Of a stretch of DNA of 50,176 nt, positions 1 through 6,498 are shown piece after piece. Every line of letters begins with the position of its first letter. Position 1 is the stretch's first letter. The notes under the pieces are model-generated. The model was not told the DNA's origin and ran no database searches. It worked only from the letters and a program-made list of their open reading frames with translations. Location of the stretch: assembly GCF_016745505.1 (NCBI RefSeq), contig NZ_JAERUC010000064.1, positions 1-50,176 on the forward strand, read 5' to 3'. The position numbers and the translations under genes were made by a program. Source of the DNA: Streptomyces silvae (GTDB lineage Bacteria > Actinomycetota > Actinomycetes > Streptomycetales > Streptomycetaceae).

Positions 1-36
1 CCCTCCGGGCGGACGGCGCTACTTTCAAAACACGCC

Positions 37-1215
37 CTAGTAGACCGGCTTCTCCGGCTCGACCTGGTTGACCCAGCCGATGACGCCGCCGCCGACGTGC
101 ACCGCGTCGGCGAAGCCCGCCGACTTGAGGACCGCGAGGACCTCGGCGCTGCGGACACCGGTCTTGCAGTTCAGGACGATGCGCCTGTCCTGCGGAAGGT
201 CCTGGAGGGCGTTGCCCATCAGGAACTCGTTCTTCGGGACCAGCCGGGAGCCCGGGATCGAGACGATCTCGTACTCGTTCGGCTCGCGGACGTCGATGAT
301 CTCGATCTTCTCGTCGCCGTCGATCCACTCCTTGAGCTGCTTGGGAGTGATCGTGGAACCGGCCGCCGCCTCCTGGGCCTCCTCGGACACGACGCCGCAG
401 AAGGCCTCGTAGTCGATGAGCTCGGTGACGGTGGGGTTCTCGCCGCAGACCGCGCAGTCGGGGTCCTTGCGGACCTTGACCTGGCGGTACTGCATCTCCA
501 GCGCGTCGTAGATCATCAGACGGCCGACCAGCGGGTCACCGATGCCGGCGAGCAGCTTGATGGCCTCGTTGACCTGGATGGAGCCGATGGACGCGCAGAG
601 CACGCCCAGGACACCGCCCTCGGCGCAGGACGGAACCATGCCGGGGGGCGGGGGCTCCGGGTAGAGGCAGCGGTAGCAGGGGCCGTGCTCGGACCAGAAG
701 ACGGAGGCCTGACCGTCGAAGCGGTAGATCGAGCCCCAGACGTACGGCTTGTTCAGCAGGACCGCGGCGTCGTTGACGAGATAGCGGGTGGCGAAGTTGT
801 CCGTGCCGTCCACGATCAGGTCGTACTGGGCGAAGATGTCCAGCACGTTGTCGGCTTCGAGCCGCTCCTCGTGAAGGACCACGTTCACCAGGGGGTTGAT
901 CCCCTGCACGGTCTCCTTGGCCGACTGGGCCTTGGACTTGCCGATGTCGGCCTGGCTGTGGATGACCTGACGCTGCAGGTTCGACTCGTCGACCTCGTCG
1001 AACTCGACGATGCCGAGCGTGCCGACACCGGCCGCGGCCATGTACATCAGGGCCGGCGAGCCGAGGCCGCCGGCTCCGACACAGAGCACCTTCGCGTTCT
1101 TCAGCCGCTTCTGTCCGTCCATCCCGACATCCGGGATGATCAGGTGGCGGGAGTACCTGCGGACCTCGTCGACGGTGAGCTCAGCAGCTGGCTCGACCAG
1201 GGGTGGCAGCGACAC
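37..1215 (-). CDS. moeZ: MoeZ: sulfur-carrier adenylyltransferase/sulfurtransferase
   Basis: A 392-residue two-domain enzyme. The N-terminal ThiF/MoeB-type domain has a Rossmann nucleotide motif (VGAGGLGSPALMYMAAAGVG, about residue 45) and paired zinc cysteines (CYRC near 180, CAVC near 255). The C-terminal rhodanese domain (about 290-392) keeps the active-site loop CKTGVR with Cys about 350. In this family the enzyme adenylates the C-terminal glycine of small sulfur carriers (ThiS, MoaD, CysO type) and then loads sulfur on them, serving thiamine, molybdopterin and cysteine or thio-metabolite synthesis in the cytoplasm. The start is a GTG preceded by GAGG at about -8. It lies 84 bp downstream of the spherulin-4 gene on the same strand and could be read through from it, but a repeat-bearing gap (1246-1266) suggests its own promoter. 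Family assignment is secure; the particular carrier partner is not visible here. Confidence 0.96.
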   Translation of the reverse strand: MSLPPLVEPAAELTVDEVRRYSRHLIIPDVGMDGQKRLKNAKVLCVGAGGLGSPALMYMAAAGVGTLGIVEFDEVDESNLQRQVIHSQADIGKSKAQSAKETVQGINPLVNVVLHEERLEADNVLDIFAQYDLIVDGTDNFATRYLVNDAAVLLNKPYVWGSIYRFDGQASVFWSEHGPCYRCLYPEPPPPGMVPSCAEGGVLGVLCASIGSIQVNEAIKLLAGIGDPLVGRLMIYDALEMQYRQVKVRKDPDCAVCGENPTVTELIDYEAFCGVVSEEAQEAAAGSTITPKQLKEWIDGDEKIEIIDVREPNEYEIVSIPGSRLVPKNEFLMGNALQDLPQDRRIVLNCKTGVRSAEVLAVLKSAGFADAVHVGGGVIGWVNQVEPEKPVY

Positions 1216-1245
1216 AGGAACCTCAACAATGCAGGTGGTCGGTTT

Positions 1246-1266
1246 CTACGTACTTCATCTACGTAC
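1246..1266. repeat. Direct repeat CTACGTAC x2 upstream of moeZ
   Basis: Two identical octamers CTACGTAC start 13 bp apart (1246-1253 and 1259-1266). Each contains the palindrome TACGTA. They sit 31 bp or more upstream of the moeZ start, in the only gap between it and the preceding gene, so they may be a regulator site. No known consensus was matched. Confidence 0.4.
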
Positions 1267-1299
1267 GGTTGTTCTCCCGTAACACTGCCACGCCGCTCC

Positions 1300-2142
1300 T
1301 CATTCCGAGATACCAGGTCCGATCCGCGAGACGAATTCGTCCCAGTAGCTGGGCAGTGCCGCAAATGGATCGGTTTGCCCCTGCACTCCGTTCCGGTTCG
1401 TTCCGTCCCGGTCCGTGAAGAAGATCGTGCCCGCGCCCTGCCAGCGCGCGATGCGCATGGCCTCCTCCAGGTGGGTGCGCGGGACGCCGTGGACGAAGTG
1501 GGCGAAGCGGCCCGGTTCGTACGCGGCGGTCCACTCGGCCACCTGGGACCAGCGGTAGTCCGTCCACGGCCCCCGGAAGGTGACCAGCTGGTCGGCGGCC
1601 TCGGCGTAACCCGGGTGCGGGTGGGTGCCGTGGCCGAGGACCAGCCGCCCGCCCTCCTCGTCCGCGCTGTCGCTGTCGGCCAGAAGGGCGGAGAGGGTGC
1701 TGGTCAGGCGGCGGACCGGCTGGAGCCCGTCCCGCCCGGCCGGGCAGTGGTCCAGGTAGAAGCCGCCCACGCGGTACCAGTCGAGGTAGGACTGGGCGTC
1801 GGCGATCAGCTCGCCGAAGGGGCGGCCGCCGAAGGCCAGGTCGAGGTGGCCCAGCAGCCTGCCCCCGGAGGCGCGCACGGTGTCCTCGGGGGCCTCCCCG
1901 TGCAGAGCGCGCTCGCGGGCGTTGCGCAGCCGGCCGGCGGCCTCCAGGCAGTGCGGGTCGGGCCGGGCCCCCGGCCCGTTGTCGATGTTGAGGACGGCCC
2001 AGTGCAGCGGGGTGCCCGGCCGGTTGAGCCCGGCCCACTCGGCGGGCGCGAGCAGCGGGTGCGCGTATCCGGGAATGCCGACGCCGAGCTGCTCGGCGCC
2101 GCCGGTCCGCAGGGTGGAGCCGGTACTGGTCAGATGCGGCAC
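1300..2142 (-). CDS. Spherulation-specific family 4 (GH135-like) protein
   Basis: 280 residues that read as one TIM-barrel of the spherulin-4 family: GVGIPGYAHPLLAPAEW near the N terminus, WAVLNIDNGPG, GFYLDHCP in mid-chain, GHGTHPHPGYAEAADQLVTF, and a C-terminal GTIFFTDRDG. The best-studied member, fungal Sph3 (GH135), cleaves N-acetylgalactosamine polymers during galactosaminogalactan synthesis. No signal peptide is visible, so this copy appears cytoplasmic. Two acidic positions I expect in active members look replaced: the second residue after the barrel-strand Asp is His (LDHC), and the usual FE of the later motif is FR. It may therefore be a binder or an altered enzyme. The GTG start has GGAGG 4 nt upstream and overlaps the epimerase stop by 13 bp, so the two are translationally coupled. 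Confidence 0.85.
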   Translation of the reverse strand: MPHLTSTGSTLRTGGAEQLGVGIPGYAHPLLAPAEWAGLNRPGTPLHWAVLNIDNGPGARPDPHCLEAAGRLRNARERALHGEAPEDTVRASGGRLLGHLDLAFGGRPFGELIADAQSYLDWYRVGGFYLDHCPAGRDGLQPVRRLTSTLSALLADSDSADEEGGRLVLGHGTHPHPGYAEAADQLVTFRGPWTDYRWSQVAEWTAAYEPGRFAHFVHGVPRTHLEEAMRIARWQGAGTIFFTDRDGTNRNGVQGQTDPFAALPSYWDEFVSRIGPGISE

Positions 2143-3095
2143 GCCGCCTCCATCCAGATGTCGGCGAGGGACTCCTCCAGATTGATCCGGGGGCGCCAGC
2201 CGAGCCGGTCCCTGGCGGTGCGCACATCGGCCTGCTGCCAGGCACCGCAGCCGTCGGGGTAGGGCGACGGGGTCGCGGCGAGGTGCTCCACGATCGATTC
2301 CGAGGAGGCGCGGGGGGCGCCGATGGGGAGCCGGCCGGGGGGCGTGTCGAGCTCGTGGAGCGCGCCCGCGTAACCGGCGACCCTGGCGAGGACCGCCGCC
2401 GCGTCACGCAGCCGTACGGCCCGCCCGGTGCCGATGTTGACCACGCCCTGGGCGGCGGAGAGCGAGGCGGCGTGCACGGCGCGCGCCACATCCCGTACGT
2501 CGACGAAGTCACGCTGCACCCCGAGGCCGCTGAGCTTCAGCTCGGGGTCGCCGGTCTGCATGGCGCGGCGCATGGTCTCGGCGAGCCGGCCGAGCGGGGA
2601 GCCGGCCGGGGTGCCGGGCCCCACCGGCGAGAAGACCCGCAGGACGACCGCGTCGAGACCCGAGCCGAGGACCAGCTCGGTGGCGGCGAGCTTGCTGACC
2701 CCGTACGGCCCTCCCGGACGCGGTACGGCGTCCTCGGCGGTGGACGAGCCGGGCTGCGAGGGCCCGTACTCGGAGGCACAGCCGACCTGGACGAGCCGCG
2801 CGCTGCACCCGCTGCGGCGCATCGCCTCGCAGACGGTGGCCACGGCGACGGTGTTGTGGCGGGTCAGGTCCCGGGCACCGCCACGGGTGGCACCGGCGCA
2901 GTTGACGACGACCCCGGGGTGGACGGCGTCCAGGAAGCGGGTGAGCGCTCCGGGGCTGCCGCCCGCGAGGTCGAAGCGCACATCGGCGTCGTCGCCGCGG
3001 CCGAGTGCCGTGAGGTGCACGGCGGGGTCGGCGAGCAGACGGTCGGCGACGAAGCGTCCGAGGAACCCGTTGGCTCCGAGCAGCAGAACCCTCAT
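2130..3095 (-). CDS. NAD-dependent epimerase/dehydratase (extended SDR)
   Basis: 321 residues. The N terminus is a Rossmann nucleotide site (MRVLLLGANGFLGR, GxxGxxG). The catalytic Tyr-Lys pair appears as PYGVSKLAATE, with an upstream serine in GCASEYGPSQ, which is the extended short-chain dehydrogenase arrangement of nucleotide-sugar 4-epimerases and dehydratases. The expected role is conversion of an NDP-sugar in the cytoplasm; the substrate cannot be read from sequence. It is flanked by a spherulin-4 gene and, upstream, by a membrane protein and a PelF-type glycosyltransferase, so supplying the sugar donor for a polymer is the natural inference. The ATG overlaps the stop of a 19-codon ORF (ATGA) and has GAGGGGG 6 nt upstream. 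A fungal parallel is Uge3, the epimerase of the galactosaminogalactan cluster. Confidence 0.9.
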   Translation of the reverse strand: MRVLLLGANGFLGRFVADRLLADPAVHLTALGRGDDADVRFDLAGGSPGALTRFLDAVHPGVVVNCAGATRGGARDLTRHNTVAVATVCEAMRRSGCSARLVQVGCASEYGPSQPGSSTAEDAVPRPGGPYGVSKLAATELVLGSGLDAVVLRVFSPVGPGTPAGSPLGRLAETMRRAMQTGDPELKLSGLGVQRDFVDVRDVARAVHAASLSAAQGVVNIGTGRAVRLRDAAAVLARVAGYAGALHELDTPPGRLPIGAPRASSESIVEHLAATPSPYPDGCGAWQQADVRTARDRLGWRPRINLEESLADIWMEAACRI

Positions 3096-3151
3096 CGCGC
3101 GCCCCCTCGGTGCCGACGGCGAGCTGCCGGTGCGGGGGATTGGGGGGTCAT
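3092..3151 (-). CDS. Short coupled leader ORF (19 aa)
   Basis: A 20-codon frame (residues MTPQSPAPAARRRHRGGAR) starts at an ATG 8 nt after a strong AAGGAG and ends in a TGA that overlaps the epimerase ATG as ATGA. The strong ribosome site and the exact overlap suggest that it is translated and couples initiation of the epimerase. The product is short, basic and arginine-rich; I recognise no family. It could equally be only a ribosome-loading device. A conserved stop-start overlap in related genomes would support it. Confidence 0.5.
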   Translation of the reverse strand: MTPQSPAPAARRRHRGGAR

Positions 3152-3227
3152 GTCGGTGTCTCCTTGAGGAAGTGGTGTGCGGTACGGGGAGACCCGCGGC
3201 GTCGGCTCCGCGGGGGTGGGGCGGGGC

Positions 3228-4466
3228 CTAGGCGGCGTGGGCCGATGCCCGGGTGAGGGTGACCGATGCGTGGACCAGCAGCCCGAACGCGGCGACACCG
3301 CAGGCCAGGACCGGTACACCGGCGGGGCCGGCTGCGGTGAGCACGGCGTCGACCGGCCGGGCGAGGAGGCCGAGACCGGGCAGCCGGCCGGCCAGGACCA
3401 GGAAGGGGGCCGCGACTTCGACGGCGCAGGCCGCGGCGAGCCCGGTGGCGGCCGGTTCCGGGAAGCCGTGGACGGCCAGCAGGCGGGCCAGGAAGAGCAG
3501 GGCGCCGAGGGCAGCGGGTCCCAGGAGGCCGCCGCCAGCGCCGGGATGGCCGAGGCGGGCGAGGAACAGCAGCGCGGTCAGCGCGCACAGGAAGAGCGCG
3601 ACCGTGCCGAAGAGCAGGGGGCGTACGCCCGCGCCGAAGTCCGACAGCCCGTGGGACCCGGCGAGCCGGCGGCGCGCCTGTACGGAGAACAGGTGGGCGC
3701 ACCAGGCCCCCGGGGCCAGCGCGAGCGTGAGCCCGAGCAGGGGGGCGGGCGCGGCGGTCCAGTGGCCGTCGGGTCCGCCGCTGACGACCTGGGCGAGCAG
3801 GTCGTCGCCGTACACCGCGTAGCCGAGGAGCCAGCAGACGTACAGCGTGACGCCTCCGGTGCCGTCCGGGGCGCGCAGCGGCCCGGCGCGCAGAGCGAGC
3901 CGGAGCCCGAGGACGACGAGCAGCGCCCCGGCGGCCGTCACGGCGAACCGGGCCTCGCCGCCGAGCACCCCCTCGGTGACCCTGAGGGCCCCGGCGGTCG
4001 CCAGGCAGGCGGCGCCGGGCAGCAGCGCCTGGAGCGTCCAGCCGGCCCGCGCCTCCCCGCCGGGGTCCGGCTCCGTGCCGGGGGTCCGGGGGGCGGGCCT
4101 GCCGGCTCCGGGGACGCGGGCGTAGAGCTCCTCCGCGAGGGAGAAGACGTCGCGGTGCCGGTAGCGGGCGGCGGCGCGGTCGGTGAGCCCGTGCGCCTCC
4201 AGGCCCGCGGCGATCTCCAGCGGGTCCACCGCGCGCTCGCAGAGCTCCCGGTGGCGGTGCATGAGCACCTTCACGGGGTCGGCGGGTCCGCGCCTGACCA
4301 CGGTCCTGCGGGCGGGGTGGTAGGCGATCTCGGGTGCCCGGACGGCGGAACGGACCGCGCTCCTGCCCTCGTCCGCCGGCTCGCCCCCGGCGTCCTGGTC
4401 CGGGGCGTCGTTAGGTCCGCCCATCGGGGCTCCTCCGTGGTCGTGGCCCTTCATGTCGTCACGCAT
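3228..4466 (-). CDS. Polytopic integral membrane protein next to PelF-like GT
   Basis: 412 residues. The first 150 are soluble: an Asp/Gly/Ala-rich stretch, then a conserved-looking module with YHPARR, VKVLMHRHRELCERAVDP and RDVFSLAEELYARVP. The rest contains about eight hydrophobic helices rich in Leu, Ala, Gly and Val (for example GALLVVLGLRLALRAG, TVALFLCALTALLFLARL, VEVAAPFLVLAGRLPGLG). No catalytic motif is recognised. The ATG at 4466 overlaps the upstream glycosyltransferase stop by 8 bp; a second ATG at 4454 is possible. In Pel systems a polytopic protein (PelG) exports the polymer with PelF. This protein has fewer predicted helices and no obvious PelG signature, so a transport or synthase-partner role is inference from position only. 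Confidence 0.75.
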   Translation of the reverse strand: MRDDMKGHDHGGAPMGGPNDAPDQDAGGEPADEGRSAVRSAVRAPEIAYHPARRTVVRRGPADPVKVLMHRHRELCERAVDPLEIAAGLEAHGLTDRAAARYRHRDVFSLAEELYARVPGAGRPAPRTPGTEPDPGGEARAGWTLQALLPGAACLATAGALRVTEGVLGGEARFAVTAAGALLVVLGLRLALRAGPLRAPDGTGGVTLYVCWLLGYAVYGDDLLAQVVSGGPDGHWTAAPAPLLGLTLALAPGAWCAHLFSVQARRRLAGSHGLSDFGAGVRPLLFGTVALFLCALTALLFLARLGHPGAGGGLLGPAALGALLFLARLLAVHGFPEPAATGLAAACAVEVAAPFLVLAGRLPGLGLLARPVDAVLTAAGPAGVPVLACGVAAFGLLVHASVTLTRASAHAA

Positions 4467-6309
4467 CGCCGTCCCCCGCCCCGGGTGCGCCCGCGCACAC
4501 GCCCTCCGCGTCGAGCGCCCAGCTCGGCACCCGCGAGGCACCGGCGGCGGCCGGGGCGCCGACGGCCACTCCTGCGGTCGGCCGGGCGGCCCCCGCGGGC
4601 AGCGCACCGGCGATCCGTCCGGGTGGCAGGGCGCCCAGCACATGGGCCTCCGGCGGGGTGGCGAAGGGGCGCGGCGGGCCGGCCGGGTCGCCGGGATCCG
4701 GCGGTGTCGCCCAGCGGGACGGGGCATGGCCCACGAGGTCCAGGTAAATGCCGCGAAATGCCGCGAGGTTCTGCTCGACGGTGAAGAGTTCGAGCGCCCT
4801 GGCGCGCGCCGCCGCGCCCAGGCGTGCGCGGCGCTCGGGGTCGCGCAGGAGCGCGACGCAGGCGTCGGCGAGCGCCCGCGGATTGCGCGGGGGCACCACC
4901 AGTCCCGTACCGCCGACGACCTCGACCACGGCGCCCACGTCCGTCGACACCGTGGCCCGGCCGCAGAACATCGCCTCGACCAGGCTGATGGGGAAGCCCT
5001 CGACGACGCTGGAGAGCACGACGACGCCGCCCGCGGCGTAGGCCTCGGCGAGGTCGGGCACCTCGGGGCCGCCGATCTCCTCGAAGGTCACCGGGTTGTC
5101 GCCCACCGCGTGCGCGTCCGTGGCCTCGTCGGGGAAGAGCTGGGCGGCCAGCGCCCTGCACTGGGCGAGGTAGGTGTCGCCCTCGGCCCCCTGGACCGGC
5201 GCGCCGAAGATCCGCAGCCGGGCGTCCGGTTCGGCCCTGAGCACCTCGGCGAAGGCGTGGAGCAGGGCGATCAGGTCCTTGGCGGGTTCGATCCGCCCGA
5301 TCCACACCAGCGTGGCGGGGCCGCCCTCGTCGTCGCCCTCCCCCACGGCCGCGAACCGCTCCGCCTCCATGCCCGGGTAGACCGTGCGCAGCTTGTTCCG
5401 GTCGGCGCCGAAGCGCTCCTGCCAGCGGCGGACATGGGTGTTGCCGGGGGTGATGAGCGCGGCCTGCCGGTAGACCTCGGAGGCGAGCAGCCCGTGGAAG
5501 TTGGCCAGCAGGGCGCGCACCGGCGCGCCGAGCGGCGCTTCGGGCGCCGCGAGGTAGTGGGCCCGCAGCGGCACGGCGTGCTCCGTCACCAGCAGGGGTA
5601 CACCGAAGAAGCGTTTGGCCAGCAGACCCGGCAGAGCGGCCGCGCCGCCCGACGCCGCGTGACAGAGGTCGACCGCGCCGAGGCCGTCCTCGTCGTACCA
5701 GTCGAGGGAGAGGGGACGCAGGGAGCGCTCCAGCTCGGCGACGAAGGCGAGGTAGTCGGGGACGGTGGCACCGTGCACGGTCCGCCCGGTGCCCGGGGCG
5801 CGGCAGGCCGTCTCCACGATGCGTACGGTCGTCTCGGAGCGCAGGGCGTGGTGCAGTCCGCCGCCCTCCCCGGCCAGTTCGGCGAGGCCGTAGAGGCCGT
5901 CCGTGAAGAGGCCGGCCGCCGTCCCGGCGTCCACGCCCTCGGATTCCGGACCGGTCTCCGCGCCGGCGCAGACCGCGCCGACGAGTGCCGCCATGTGCGC
6001 CGTGAAGCGCCGGCGGTCCCGCCGTCCGTACGAGCGCCCCAGGCCGGTGGCGAGTCTGCCCGTCAGTCCCCGGGGGCGGCCGGTGTGCCGCGTGTCCTCC
6101 GAGAAGTGCGTCCACATCGCCGCGGTCCGCACCCGGCCGACCCGGTCGGGGAGTCTGACCCAGCCCTGCTGTTCCTGGTCGGCGGAGCGGCTGAGCGCGA
6201 AGAGGTCGAACTCGTGCTGGGGAAGACCGCGCACCAGACGGTCGCACCAGAGTCTGGACTCACCGGTCGCATACGGATAACCACCGTCCGTGAGGAGTCC
6301 GATCCGCAC
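4459..6309 (-). CDS. PelF-type family 4 glycosyltransferase (DUF3492 + GT4)
   Basis: About 616 residues. The N-terminal half is the DUF3492-type domain (RIGLLTDGGYPYATGESRLWCDRLVRGL, later LLVTEHAVPLR), the signature of PelF-like enzymes. The C-terminal half is a GT-B domain: LVWIGRIEPAKDLIALLHAF, RLRIFGAPV, then the EX7E motif in VEGFPISLVEAMFCGRATVS and the nucleotide-binding GLVVPPRNPRALAD. In Pseudomonas, PelF polymerises an N-acetylgalactosamine-rich polymer from UDP-sugars in the cytoplasm. Here it is the first gene of a minus-strand set with a membrane protein, an epimerase and a spherulin-4 protein. I chose the GTG at 6309 because it precedes RIGLLT, where homologues begin, and has GGGGG 7 nt upstream. 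An in-frame ATG at 6387 has no ribosome site. A TACGGT -10-like element lies at 6371-6376. Confidence 0.9.
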   Translation of the reverse strand: MRIGLLTDGGYPYATGESRLWCDRLVRGLPQHEFDLFALSRSADQEQQGWVRLPDRVGRVRTAAMWTHFSEDTRHTGRPRGLTGRLATGLGRSYGRRDRRRFTAHMAALVGAVCAGAETGPESEGVDAGTAAGLFTDGLYGLAELAGEGGGLHHALRSETTVRIVETACRAPGTGRTVHGATVPDYLAFVAELERSLRPLSLDWYDEDGLGAVDLCHAASGGAAALPGLLAKRFFGVPLLVTEHAVPLRAHYLAAPEAPLGAPVRALLANFHGLLASEVYRQAALITPGNTHVRRWQERFGADRNKLRTVYPGMEAERFAAVGEGDDEGGPATLVWIGRIEPAKDLIALLHAFAEVLRAEPDARLRIFGAPVQGAEGDTYLAQCRALAAQLFPDEATDAHAVGDNPVTFEEIGGPEVPDLAEAYAAGGVVVLSSVVEGFPISLVEAMFCGRATVSTDVGAVVEVVGGTGLVVPPRNPRALADACVALLRDPERRARLGAAARARALELFTVEQNLAAFRGIYLDLVGHAPSRWATPPDPGDPAGPPRPFATPPEAHVLGALPPGRIAGALPAGAARPTAGVAVGAPAAAGASRVPSWALDAEGVCAGAPGAGDGDA

Positions 6310-6390
6310 GAGCACACCCCCGATCTCCCTTGTGGGCGGCCGCCGTTGATCGGCGACTCGCAGCGGGACGACCGTATGCGGATTCATGGG

Positions 6391-6420
6391 TGGTGCGACG
6401 GACGGTTGTCCGTCACACCA
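6391..6420. promoter_or_regulatory. Imperfect inverted repeat upstream of the PelF-like gene
   Basis: Arms at 6391-6403 and 6408-6420 pair over 13 positions with one mismatch and a 4-nt loop (core GACGGAC/GTCCGTC). It lies between the stop of the ABC transporter operon and the PelF-like gene, both on the minus strand. It could end transcription of the transporter operon, though no T-run follows, or bind a regulator of the polysaccharide locus. Confidence 0.45.
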
Positions 6421-6498
6421 CCGAAAGGGGTGAACCGGAGTAACTTTCCCGCCCCAGTCGCGTTCTGTTGCGATAGGCAGGGGTTCGGTGACTCAGGG

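Noticed and set aside
97..2262. Plus-strand open frame of about 720 codons
   Set aside because: It is antisense to moeZ and the spherulin-4 and epimerase genes. The product is low-complexity Val/Asp/Gly-rich sequence typical of the antisense frame in high-GC DNA.
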